Shown: positions 1 through 6,089, counted from the stretch's first letter. The stretch: DNA of 7,384 bases from Pseudomonadota bacterium (GCA_015486505.1 WFRP01000157.1:1-7384); one strand, 5' to 3'. The notes: a model not told the origin generated them from the sequence alone. Translations and numbers: made by a program.

Positions 1-46
1 AACTCGTTTACGCTCAGACAGTTGCAATGCTAATGGGCTCCCGCTC

Positions 47-93
47 GCTTCCGAAAAACAACGAAATCGTTTCCGCAACCGCTTACGAAAAAC
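47..93. repeat. Pair of 13-bp direct repeats (one mismatch)
   Basis: The 13-mer gcttccgaaaaac at 47-59 recurs as gcttacgaaaaac at 81-93 with a single mismatch and a 34-bp period. Nothing in bases 1-130 reads as a gene. The repeat may be a degenerate intergenic repeat or a protein-binding site; the sequence does not decide between these. Confidence 0.5.
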
Positions 94-95
94 CA

Positions 96-126
96 CCCCC
101 GCCCCCTCCAGAAGGTGGGGGGGGGG
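96..126. other. C-tract/G10-tract hairpin
   Basis: A C-rich arm (96-109) folds back on a G-rich arm (114-126) around the loop agaa. The pairing has two symmetric internal mismatches (T107/T116 and G101/G122). The right arm contains an uninterrupted run of ten G (117-126). Read on the minus strand, the hairpin is followed by tggtttttcg, so it could act as a terminator for minus-strand transcription coming from the right. On the plus strand no T-tract follows. The long G run is a likely slippage site. Confidence 0.55.
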
Positions 127-150
127 TAAAATTTGGCTGAATAGTTACTT

Positions 151-164
151 AAAATTATAATTTT
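151..164. other. Perfect 14-bp AT palindrome
   Basis: The sequence aaaattataatttt at 151-164 is fully self-complementary. It lies about 90 bp upstream of the glucan phosphorylase start. It could be part of an AT-rich promoter or an operator for a dimeric regulator, but palindromes of pure A/T also arise easily by chance in AT-rich spacers. Confidence 0.35.
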
Positions 165-200
165 CACTATTTTGAGGTTTACGCGCCTAATAGTGCTTTT
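165..200 (+). terminator. Possible intrinsic terminator or leader hairpin upstream of glgP
   Basis: The arms cactatt (165-171) and aatagtg (189-195) pair over 7 bp and enclose a further agg/cct pairing. They are followed by ctttttc. This has the form of a weak Rho-independent terminator. It could end a gene lying to the left of the window, or act as an attenuator in the glgP leader if the promoter is upstream of it. Confidence 0.4.
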
Positions 201-249
201 TCACCACAGATGTAAAGTAAAAAATCCAGCAAACAGGTGATATAACCGT

Positions 250-2028
250 ATGAGCTACAATGATATCTACACGGAGATAAAAAATCTGGCCCCGCAAATT
301 GCCTATTTTTCTATGGAAATCGGCCTCCGGGTCGACCTGCCGACCTATAGCGGCGGTCTGGGAGTGCTCGCGGGCGACACCATTAAAGCCGCCGCCGACC
401 ATGACCTTGCCTATGTCGCCGTTACCCTGCTCTACCGTGAGGGCTATTTCCGGCAGCGCCTTAAAGAAAACGGCCAGCAGATTGAAGAGCCGGTCAAATG
501 GGACCCGGCCGACCTTTTAATCGAACTTGACCAGATTACCGTAACTGTCGAAATCGGCGCCAAACCGGTCGCCCTGCGCCCCTGGCTTTATATTGTCGAA
601 GGCTGTGACGGCGGCCAGGTTCCGGTCTTCTTTTTAGACAGCGACCTGCCGGAAAACAGCCCGGAAGAGCGTAAACTTACGGCCCAGCTCTACGGCGGCG
701 ACCAACGCAACCGCTTAAGTCAGGAGATCATTTTAGGCATCGGCGGACTGCGCCTGTTAAGCGCGTTGGAGATTCGCAACATCGTCAATTTCCACCTTAA
801 CGAGGGCCATGCCGCCCTGTTAACCCTGGAGTTGCTCAAACATTACCGGCGCAATATTGAAGAAACCTGGGATCCGAATCAGGTCTGGAATTATGAGCGC
901 GTCCGGAAACAGTGTGTCTTCACCACCCACACCCCGGTCCCCGCCGGCCACGACCGTTTCGACTACCATCTGGTTGCCGAGCTTTTAGGCGACTATATCC
1001 CGATTGAAGTTCTGCAAAGATTTGCCGGCGCCGAGGATCTCAACCTGACCACCCTGGCATTAAATTTAAGCCGCCACACCAATGCCGTTTCCAAATGCCA
1101 CCGTGATGTCAGCGCCCTGATGTTTCCGGGCTATCATATCAAGGCGGTTACCAACGGCATCCATTCGGCAAGCTGGACGAGTGCCGAGTTTCAGGAACTC
1201 TTCGACCGTTATCTGCCGGGCTGGCGCCGGGATAATTTTCTTCTGCGCAACGCGATGATGATTCCTGATGACGAGATCTTCAGCGCCCATCAAAGCGCCA
1301 AGCGGCGGCTTTTTGCCTATATCCTTGAAAAAACCGCGGTCGAACTCGACCCGGAGATTTTAACGATCGGTTTTGCCCGGCGCGCGACCCCTTACAAACG
1401 GGCGACCCTGCTCTTTTCCAGCCCGGAAAAACTGCGCCATATTACCGAGCACTACGGCCCGCTGCAACTGGTTTTAGCCGGCAAAGCCCACCCCCGGGAC
1501 GAACCCGGGAAAAAACTGATTCGCGACATTTTCAGTGCCCGCGAGCAGCTCAGTGACCTTATCAAAATCGTCTATCTTGAAAATTATGATATGGAACTCG
1601 GCAAGCTGATTACCGGCGGAGTCGATCTCTGGCTTAATACGCCGACCCGCCCCCTGGAAGCTTCGGGAACCAGCGGCATGAAGGCCGCCCATAACGGCGT
1701 GCCCAACTTCAGTATCCTTGACGGCTGGTGGATTGAAGGCTGGATTGAAAATAAAACCGGCTGGGCCATCGGCCCGCTGCCGACCGGCCCCAAGGTTGAC
1801 GAAGCCGGCAACCAACTTGATGCCGACGACCTTTATGAAAAACTGGAAAAAGATATAATCCCGACCTATTACCATAAACGGCAAACCTGGATCGAAATTA
1901 TGCGCCAGGCCATCAGTTTCAACGCTTCATTCTTCAATACCTACAGAATGCTGATGGAATATTATATGAACATCTATTCCTTCGACCCGGCCACCCGGGT
2001 CCATCTGCAACCCCGAAACCCGGATTAA
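250..2028 (+). CDS. glgP: Alpha-glucan (glycogen) phosphorylase, short form
   Basis: The 592-residue product belongs to the PLP-dependent alpha-glucan phosphorylases, cytosolic enzymes that release glucose-1-phosphate from glycogen or maltodextrin using phosphate. Visible signatures are YSGGLGVLAGD (33-43), NFHLNEGH (180-187), the THTPVPAGHD segment (226-235), RRATPYKR with basic residues likely to bind phosphate (377-384), and EASGTSGMKAAHNG, whose Lys478 matches the lysine that forms the PLP Schiff base. Homology begins within the first 20 residues, so this is the compact form lacking the extra N-terminal domain found in ~850-residue relatives; it is also unlike classical ~800-residue GlgP. 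The ATG at 250 is supported by aggtga 9 bases upstream. No other glycogen gene lies in the window, and serS downstream has its own promoter, so it is probably monocistronic here. Glucan substrate preference cannot be read from the sequence. Confidence 0.93.
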   Translation: MSYNDIYTEIKNLAPQIAYFSMEIGLRVDLPTYSGGLGVLAGDTIKAAADHDLAYVAVTLLYREGYFRQRLKENGQQIEEPVKWDPADLLIELDQITVTVEIGAKPVALRPWLYIVEGCDGGQVPVFFLDSDLPENSPEERKLTAQLYGGDQRNRLSQEIILGIGGLRLLSALEIRNIVNFHLNEGHAALLTLELLKHYRRNIEETWDPNQVWNYERVRKQCVFTTHTPVPAGHDRFDYHLVAELLGDYIPIEVLQRFAGAEDLNLTTLALNLSRHTNAVSKCHRDVSALMFPGYHIKAVTNGIHSASWTSAEFQELFDRYLPGWRRDNFLLRNAMMIPDDEIFSAHQSAKRRLFAYILEKTAVELDPEILTIGFARRATPYKRATLLFSSPEKLRHITEHYGPLQLVLAGKAHPRDEPGKKLIRDIFSAREQLSDLIKIVYLENYDMELGKLITGGVDLWLNTPTRPLEASGTSGMKAAHNGVPNFSILDGWWIEGWIENKTGWAIGPLPTGPKVDEAGNQLDADDLYEKLEKDIIPTYYHKRQTWIEIMRQAISFNASFFNTYRMLMEYYMNIYSFDPATRVHLQPRNPD

Positions 2029-2052
2029 TTGCGACTCAAACAGATTAATTAG

Positions 2053-2082
2053 TTGACAAAAAGCCGGTGAAAATAGTATATC
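2053..2082 (+). promoter_or_regulatory. Sigma70-type promoter for serS and the tRNAs
   Basis: A perfect -35 box TTGACA (2053-2058) is separated by 18 bp from a -10-like TATATC (2077-2082). Transcription would start near 2089, leaving a leader of about 50 nt before serS. The promoter lies in the 111-bp gap after the phosphorylase stop, giving serS independent expression. The leader is too short for a T-box and none is visible. Confidence 0.7.
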
Positions 2083-2139
2083 GGCGGCGTTTTTCAGGCG
2101 TTCAACCGCGCAACTTACTGCAGAGGCATTAAATCAGCT

Positions 2140-3417
2140 ATGCTTGACCTTAAATACATCCGCAATAATCTTGAGACCGTGGCCGCCATGCTCAAAGGCC
2201 GTAACAACTCTCTTGATCTGAGCGCGTTCAAAGCACTCGACGCGGAGCGCCTGGAACTTTTGAATAAGGTCGAAACCCTGAAAAACCAGCGCAATATCTG
2301 CTCTGACAAAATCGCGGAAATGAAGCGGGCCAAAGCCGATGCCGGGGCCGAGATCACCGCTATGCGCGATGTCTCCCGGCAGATTAAAGAGCTTGATGCC
2401 AAAGTTGCCGAGGTTGAAAATAAACTCTACGAAATTGTCTATTTGATTCCCAACCTTCCGCACAGCAGCGTGCCGGTCGGCAACAGTGAAGCAGATAACA
2501 GCTACGTTCGGGATTGGGGTAAAAAACCTGAATTCGGCTTTACGCCGGTTCCGCACTGGGAGATCGGTGAAAATCTCAAGATTCTTGATTTTGAACGCGG
2601 GGCCAAAATCACCGGCGCGCGCTTTACCCTCTATCGCGATCTCGGGGCTAAACTTGAACGGGCCCTGATCAATTTTATGCTTGACAAGCATACCGAAGAA
2701 CACGGTTACACCGAAGTGCTGCCGCCTTTTATGGTCAACCGCAACAGTATGCGCGGCACCGGCCAGCTGCCGAAATTTGCCGACGACCTTTTCAAGGTTG
2801 AGGGGCTCGATTATTTCCTGATTCCGACAGCTGAAGTTCCGGTAACCAATATTTTTCAGAATGAAATCCTTGAAGACAGTGAACTACCGAGCTATTTCAC
2901 CGCCTACACCCCCTGCTTCCGTAAAGAAGCGGGCTCGCACGGCCGTGATACCCGGGGTTTGATTCGCCAGCACCAGTTCAACAAGGTCGAACTGGTTAAA
3001 TTCGCTGACCCGGAAGATTCTTACGACGAGCTTGAAAAACTGCTGGCCGATGCCGAATCTATCCTGCAGGCTTTAAACCTGCACTATCGGGTTGTCAATC
3101 TCTGCACCGGGGATCTGGGATTTTCCGCCAGTAAAACCTACGACATCGAGGTCTGGCTACCGGGACAGGGGGTCTATCGCGAGATTTCATCCTGCAGTAA
3201 CTTTGAGGAATTTCAGGCCCGGCGGGCGAATATCCGCTACCGCCCGAAAACCGGCGGCAAAACCCGTTTCGTCCACACCTTAAACGGCTCGGGACTGGCG
3301 GTCGGCCGCACCGTAGTCGCGATTCTGGAAAACTTCCAGCAGGAAGACGGTTCGGTTATAATCCCCGAGGTTTTAAGGCCTTATTTGCGGGGGCGGGAAA
3401 TAATCAGCAAAAAATAG
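2140..3417 (+). CDS. serS: Seryl-tRNA synthetase
   Basis: This 425-residue class II aminoacyl-tRNA synthetase charges tRNA-Ser (and tRNA-Sec where present) with serine in the cytoplasm. The N-terminal third (about 25-105) is charged and heptad-like, matching the long antiparallel coiled-coil arm that recognises the tRNA-Ser long variable arm. The catalytic core shows the serine-pocket TAEVPVTN (230-237), motif 2 FRKEAGSHGRDTRG (260-273, Arg261), and motif 3 GSGLAVGRT (383-391, Arg390). The length is normal for bacterial SerS (about 420-430). The ATG at 2140 starts the conserved MLDLKYIR. The ribosome site is modest (agagg, 13 bases upstream). The stop at 3417 is only 8 bases before tRNA-Ser(UGA), so synthetase and tRNA probably share a transcript from the promoter at 2053-2082. 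Confidence 0.98.
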   Translation: MLDLKYIRNNLETVAAMLKGRNNSLDLSAFKALDAERLELLNKVETLKNQRNICSDKIAEMKRAKADAGAEITAMRDVSRQIKELDAKVAEVENKLYEIVYLIPNLPHSSVPVGNSEADNSYVRDWGKKPEFGFTPVPHWEIGENLKILDFERGAKITGARFTLYRDLGAKLERALINFMLDKHTEEHGYTEVLPPFMVNRNSMRGTGQLPKFADDLFKVEGLDYFLIPTAEVPVTNIFQNEILEDSELPSYFTAYTPCFRKEAGSHGRDTRGLIRQHQFNKVELVKFADPEDSYDELEKLLADAESILQALNLHYRVVNLCTGDLGFSASKTYDIEVWLPGQGVYREISSCSNFEEFQARRANIRYRPKTGGKTRFVHTLNGSGLAVGRTVVAILENFQQEDGSVIIPEVLRPYLRGREIISKK

Positions 3418-3425
3418 TTTTTTAC

Positions 3426-3511
3426 GGAGGAATGGCCGAGTGGCTTAAGGCGGCGGTCTTGAAAACCGTTGAACGAAAGTTCCGTGGGTTCAAATCCTAC
3501 TTCCTCCGCCA
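3426..3511 (+). tRNA. tRNA-Ser (anticodon UGA)
   Basis: The acceptor stem ggaggaa (3426-3432) pairs with ttcctcc (3501-3507), followed by discriminator G and an encoded CCA (3509-3511). The anticodon stem gcggt/accgt carries the loop cttgaaa, giving anticodon TGA for UCN serine codons. The long variable arm expected of a tRNA-Ser lies between anticodon and T arms, and the T-loop is ttcaaat. It begins 8 nt after the serS stop, so it is likely processed from the serS transcript. Confidence 0.97.
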
Positions 3512-3523
3512 TTTTTTTGCCGG

Positions 3524-3549
3524 GCCCGGCGAATTTTTTTTCGCCGGGC
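3524..3549 (+). terminator. Perfect 10-bp GC hairpin after tRNA-Ser(UGA)
   Basis: The arms gcccggcgaa (3524-3533) and ttcgccgggc (3540-3549) pair perfectly around a T6 loop. The position just 3' of the tRNA suggests a terminator or a processing boundary. The weak point is that the downstream sequence (ttgacattt) has no real T-tract, so termination may be partial and some read-through into the next tRNAs is possible. Confidence 0.5.
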
Positions 3550-3578
3550 TTGACATTTCAACAACCATCTGTTAAACG
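3550..3578 (+). promoter_or_regulatory. Possible promoter for tRNA-Ser(GCU) and tRNA-Arg
   Basis: A perfect TTGACA (3550-3555) directly abuts the preceding hairpin. At 16-17 bp spacing lies only a poor -10 match (ttaaac/taaacg, 3572-3578). If used, the transcript would begin about 50 nt before tRNA-Ser(GCU). The -35 is convincing, the -10 is not. Confidence 0.4.
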
Positions 3579-3635
3579 GCTTTTCTCCTGATATCCTTGA
3601 GAAAATGAGGGTTGCAGAACAGTCACAGGTTACAA

Positions 3636-3727
3636 GGAGAGATGGCCGAGTCGGCTGAAGGCGCTCGCCTGCTAAGCGAGTATGTGGGTAAACTGCATCG
3701 AGGGTTCGAATCCCTCTCTCTCCGCCA
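3636..3727 (+). tRNA. tRNA-Ser (anticodon GCU)
   Basis: The acceptor arms ggagaga (3636-3642) and tctctcc (3717-3723) pair fully, followed by G and an encoded CCA (3725-3727). The anticodon stem ctcgc/gcgag holds the loop ctgctaa, giving GCT for AGC/AGU serine codons. A long variable arm and the T-arm gaggg-ttcgaat-ccctc are present. At 92 nt including CCA it is a typical long class II tRNA. It is the second SerS substrate encoded next to serS. Confidence 0.97.
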
Positions 3728-3786
3728 TTTGCAAACGCGGGTTTGTCATAACGGGTTTGTCATAAGTTGTAACCGGCAACAATTTT

Positions 3787-3860
3787 GCGCCGCTAGCTCA
3801 GCTGGATAGAGCGTCTGGCTACGGACCAGAAGGTCGGGAGTTCGAATCTTCCGCGGCGCG
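3787..3860 (+). tRNA. tRNA-Arg (anticodon ACG)
   Basis: The acceptor arms gcgccgc (3787-3793) and gcggcgc (3853-3859) pair, with discriminator G at 3860. The D-stem is gctc/gagc, the anticodon stem tctgg/ccaga carries the loop ctacgga (anticodon ACG), and the T-arm is gggag-ttcgaat-cttcc. A34 would be deaminated to inosine by TadA to read CGU/CGC/CGA. Unlike the two tRNA-Ser genes, the 3' end continues ctt rather than CCA, so CCA must be added after transcription. Confidence 0.97.
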
Positions 3861-3872
3861 CTTAACCATATC

Positions 3873-3906
3873 AAGCACTTAGCATTAATTTGTTAGGTGC
3901 TTTTTT
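3873..3906 (+). terminator. Intrinsic terminator of the tRNA cluster
   Basis: The arm aagcacttagca (3873-3884) pairs with tgttaggtgctt (3891-3902) over 12 positions, two of them G-U, around the loop ttaatt. The stem's end merges into a run of six T (3901-3906). This is a textbook Rho-independent terminator starting 12 nt after tRNA-Arg. Confidence 0.85.
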
Positions 3907-4059
3907 GTTTTAAAATTTCATCAGCAGTCACAGTTTGAGTCACAGGTCAGCATTTTGAAACCACTAAATTACAGTTTGGCAGCAAACGAACAAATTAAAA
4001 AAGAACATCGGCATTAATGATGGTCTGTCACCGACGACCTCTTAGCGGTTTATATTTCG
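3907..4059. other. AT-rich gene-free spacer after the tRNA cluster
   Basis: No coding frame of substance is seen. The only structure noted is the 10-mer agtcacaggt at 3938-3947, identical to 3621-3630 just before tRNA-Ser(GCU), with a shorter copy agtcacag at 3926-3933. At 4042-4062 tagcg and cgcta form a small inverted repeat that runs into the first multi-hairpin repeat unit. The stretch sits where an attachment junction of a tRNA-targeting element would be expected, but no second copy of the tRNA-Arg 3' end is present. Confidence 0.4.
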
Positions 4060-4183
4060 CTAATGCGGGAACTAACTCCCGCAACCCAAACAGGGCTTTG
4101 TGCCCCGCAAATAAGTACTCTTATCAGAACATTTTCTGATTATTAAATCTTGTTTTTTAGTGCAGAAAATAACCTGTAAGGTA
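4060..4183 (+). repeat. Multi-hairpin repeat, unit 1
   Basis: This 124-bp unit begins ctaatgcggga and ends ataacctgtaaggta. It contains ordered inverted repeats: gcggga/tcccgc (4064-4081); a GGGC/GCCC hairpin (about 4093-4106); ataag/cttat around tact; and an 8-bp stem attttctg/cagaaaat enclosing an AT-rich loop. It is followed without spacer by unit 2. No coding potential is evident. The identity of the family is not recognised. Confidence 0.9.
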
Positions 4184-4306
4184 CTAATGCGGGAACAATC
4201 TCCGCAACCTAATCGGGCCTTTTTGGCCCGCAAATAAGTACTCTTATCAGAACATTTTCTGATTATTAAATCTTGTTTTTTGGTGCAGAAAATAACCTGT
4301 AAGGTA
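4184..4306 (+). repeat. Multi-hairpin repeat, unit 2
   Basis: This 123-bp unit is directly fused to unit 1. The 3' two thirds is nearly identical to unit 1, from gcaaataagtactc through aacctgtaaggta, with one visible difference (ttttttag versus ttttttgg). The 5' third differs: the first hairpin is degraded by a deletion (gcggga/tccgc), while the second is a perfect 6-bp cgggcc/ggcccg stem around ttttt. It is followed by ctaa, the first four bases of another unit, before unrelated sequence begins. Confidence 0.9.
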
Positions 4307-4371
4307 CTAAACTGGCTTGCGTTAAAATCATCTGCATATCAGTTTTGTTGGTGGCGGCAGGTAACATTTTC

Positions 4372-4560
4372 TTAAGTTTGCTGATTATGGGTAACAACGC
4401 TATCCAGAGTGTCAACAATCCATTGATTTAAGCTTTTACCGGCAGCTGCTGCGGTTCCGACAATTTCAGCATGAAGCCCGGCGGGCAGACGAACGTTAAA
4501 TTTACCTGAAAACTCTTTTCCCGGATTAACCCCCTCTTCGGCGCACATATCCAGAAACAC
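4372..4560 (-). pseudogene. HicB-type antitoxin, C-terminal fragment
   Basis: The 62-codon frame (GTG at 4560) encodes FSGKFNVRLPAGLH followed by GKSLNQWIVDTL, the ribbon-helix-helix DNA-binding domain of HicB-family antitoxins. Full-length relatives carry about 45 further N-terminal residues forming the partial RNase H-like domain that neutralises HicA. Here only the last part of that linker (LKVFLDMCAEEG) is present. In-frame sequence upstream soon turns into recombinase DNA and meets a stop near 4593. No hicA is visible on either side, and the ribosome site before the GTG is poor. The simplest reading is a decayed toxin-antitoxin remnant. Expression as a small ribbon-helix-helix protein cannot be excluded. 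Confidence 0.75.
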
Positions 4561-4561
4561 C

Positions 4562-4678
4562 TTAAGCGAAAGAGTCTTCTTGCCCTTTGCTGGTCAGATA
4601 CAAGTAGACCATGATGGTTTCGAACTGGCTGTGCCCAAGATACCGCTGAACCGCCCTGACATGAACACCGGCTGTTGA
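4562..4678 (-). pseudogene. Tyrosine recombinase (integrase), C-terminal remnant
   Basis: Reading the minus strand from 4678 to the TAA at 4562-4564 gives 38 codons that include AGVHVRAVQRYLGHS and ETIMVYLYLTSKGQEDSFA. This is the end of a phage-type integrase: the GHS box supplies the third catalytic histidine position and the tyrosine of MVYLYL aligns with the nucleophile. The rest of the enzyme, including the Arg and HxxR motifs, is absent; homology ends where a GC hairpin begins at 4680. The remnant overlaps the hicB fragment's upstream frame, so the two broken genes appear to be fused at a recombination junction. Its location beside a tRNA cluster fits the relic of an integrated element. 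Confidence 0.75.
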
Positions 4679-4679
4679 A

Positions 4680-4696
4680 TTGGGGCTCCGCCCCAA
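4680..4696. repeat. GC hairpin ttggggc-tcc-gccccaa
   Basis: A perfect 7-bp stem with a 3-base loop sits at the exact point where integrase homology stops. Hairpins of this form are common dispersed intergenic elements in many bacteria. Here it probably marks the breakpoint that truncated the integrase, though it could be incidental. Confidence 0.6.
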
Positions 4697-4867
4697 CCCC
4701 CGGGATTTATCGCTTTGTGAACTGCCGGATAAAAAAAAGAAAGGCCAATCAGCAAGACCGACCCATCCGTACAGCTATTCGCAGCGGCGCTCGAGTTACT
4801 TCCCAGCATTGCTCTATCCTCCGTGCGAACAAGGACAGCATAGTGGAAAACACCGTAATCTACAACT

Positions 4868-4916
4868 CAGAATTTTGCTGATATTTAAAAACCGACACAG
4901 AATTTTGAACACTCCC
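4868..4916. mobile_element. Possible solo insertion-sequence end
   Basis: The stretch ccgacacagaattttgaac (4892-4910), continuing into actccc, resembles the terminal inverted repeats of transposable elements. The 10-mer cagaattttg occurs twice, at 4868-4877 and 4898-4907, like paired transposase-binding sites inside an IS end. No transposase and no matching opposite end are present in the window. Family assignment is a guess from general resemblance (IS256-like). Bases 4697-4867 hold only weak overlapping frames without recognisable protein character. Confidence 0.3.
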
Positions 4917-4955
4917 GTAAGATTTCATGGGTTTCAACTTCATAGCGACAGCCGG

Positions 4956-5888
4956 TTATGAAAGTTCCTTTTCCAATTCTTTAACCAGTTTCCTGGCTTT
5001 CGGGGTCAACGATTTCGGCAAAACAACGTGGAGTTCAACAATCTGATCCCCGGCAGCGGCACCTTTGCCGGCGGGAAGGCCTTTGCCACGAAGACGCATT
5101 TTCTGACCGTTCTGCGCCCCCTCTTTTATTTTCAGCACCGCCTTACCGGAAAAGGTCGGGACTTCCACTTTACCGCCCAAAAGCGCCGTGGTTAAGGGAA
5201 CCTCTACAGTACAAAGCAAGTCACGGCCCGACATCGTAAACACCCGGTCGGGGCGGACTTTAATGGTTAAAATCAAATCCCCGGCCGGACCGTTGTTGAT
5301 TCCGGGATGGCCTTTGCCTTTAAGCCGCAAACGGGAGCCATCGACGGTACCGGCAGGAATTTTCACATTAACCTGCTGATTATCGATTCTCAGCTTAAGT
5401 TCAGTCCCCCGCACGGCTTCGGCAAAATCAATTTCAACCTGATGTTCGGCATTACCGCCCCGGCTCGGTCTCTGGGCCCGGCCCTGACAGCCGCCGCCAC
5501 CGCCACCAAAAAGGTTGGCAAAAATATCCGCCGGATCACCGCCCCCCGGCCCGGCGAAGGGATTGCCGGAAGATGTAAAAGTCCGGCCGCCGCCACCAAA
5601 AAGATCGCTGAAATCGAAACCGCCGGCCTGCCCCCCGGGAAACCCACCGGCACCGGCGGCCCGTTGTTGGAAATCAGCCCCGAAGGTATCGTATTCCTTG
5701 CGTTTTTTATCGTCACTCAAGACCTCATAGGCTTCATTAATCTCTTTAAATTTCTTCTCGGCGGCCTTGTCATCCGGTCGCACATCAGGATGATACTGTC
5801 GTGCCTGCCGCCGAAAAGCTTTTTTAATTTCATCGGATGATGCCTTTTTATCGACACCTAAAATTTTATAAAAATCTTTCCCGGCCAT
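4956..5888 (-). CDS. cbpA: DnaJ/CbpA-type co-chaperone (class II J-protein)
   Basis: The 310-residue protein stimulates the ATPase of DnaK-type Hsp70 and hands it unfolded clients. It has an N-terminal J domain (about 5-70) with the essential HPD at 33-35 and the helix IV sequence AYEVLSDDKKRKEYD. A Gly/Phe-rich linker follows (about 78-135), with runs such as GGGGGG. The C-terminal substrate-binding domains (about 145-300) include KIPAGTVDGSRLRLKGKG and GALLGGKVEVPT-like text. The four CxxCxGxG zinc repeats of true DnaJ are missing, which makes it class II; the length matches CbpA (about 306). The ATG at 5888 follows ggag 8 bases upstream. No dnaK or grpE is adjacent, so it is more likely an accessory J-protein than the housekeeping one. 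No cbpM is visible. It is transcribed in the same direction as the gene at 6090-6767, but the 201-bp gap with a hairpin argues for separate transcription. Confidence 0.9.
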   Translation of the reverse strand: MAGKDFYKILGVDKKASSDEIKKAFRRQARQYHPDVRPDDKAAEKKFKEINEAYEVLSDDKKRKEYDTFGADFQQRAAGAGGFPGGQAGGFDFSDLFGGGGRTFTSSGNPFAGPGGGDPADIFANLFGGGGGGCQGRAQRPSRGGNAEHQVEIDFAEAVRGTELKLRIDNQQVNVKIPAGTVDGSRLRLKGKGHPGINNGPAGDLILTIKVRPDRVFTMSGRDLLCTVEVPLTTALLGGKVEVPTFSGKAVLKIKEGAQNGQKMRLRGKGLPAGKGAAAGDQIVELHVVLPKSLTPKARKLVKELEKELS

Positions 5889-6043
5889 ATATACACTCCA
5901 AAACTTAATTTGTTAGTAAAAACTCTGCAACTTCTGCAAAAACCCCCTCCGGCCCGAAACACTATTCAAGCAGACCATAGAAGTCGGCTTTCAATATAGG
6001 CATTCGATCCGATTTTGTAAAGTGACCCCCGGTGAAAATTCAG

Positions 6044-6070
6044 GCCGTTTTTCCTGAGCGGAAAACCGGC
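6044..6070 (-). terminator. Hairpin after the spermidine-synthase-like gene
   Basis: The arms gccgtttttcc (6044-6054) and ggaaaaccggc (6060-6070) pair at 10 of 11 positions around tgagc. The hairpin lies 20 bases beyond the stop of the minus-strand gene at 6090. On the minus strand it is followed by ctgaatttt, a poor T-tract. It may terminate or pause transcription before the dnaJ-like gene. The remainder of 5889-6043 must hold that gene's promoter, but I see no convincing -35/-10 pair. Confidence 0.4.
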
Positions 6071-6089
6071 AGCGATAACGGCAGAGTTA

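Noticed and set aside
3612..3809. 65-codon frame across tRNA-Ser(GCU)
   Set aside because: It is simply the tRNA gene and its flanks read as codons.
4060..4306. Integron attC sites
   Set aside because: The units are not palindromic over their whole length, and I see no paired RYYYAAC/GTTRRRY core sites. They carry several separate hairpins instead of one long one, and no cassette frames lie between them.
4060..4306. CRISPR array
   Set aside because: Only two fused units of about 124 bp without unique spacers, and no cas genes.
4594..4809. 71-codon minus-strand frame over the integrase remnant
   Set aside because: The real homology (YLGHSQ...YLYL) is in a different minus-strand frame; this one is its shadow.
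4675..4961. Two overlapping plus-strand frames of 68 and 93 codons in the junction
   Set aside because: They show no recognisable domain, lack a convincing ribosome site, overlap each other, and cross the GC hairpin and the IS-end-like sequence.
5307..5840. Long plus-strand frame opposite the dnaJ-like gene
   Set aside because: It is a high-GC antisense shadow; the minus-strand frame has the full J-domain and C-terminal motifs.
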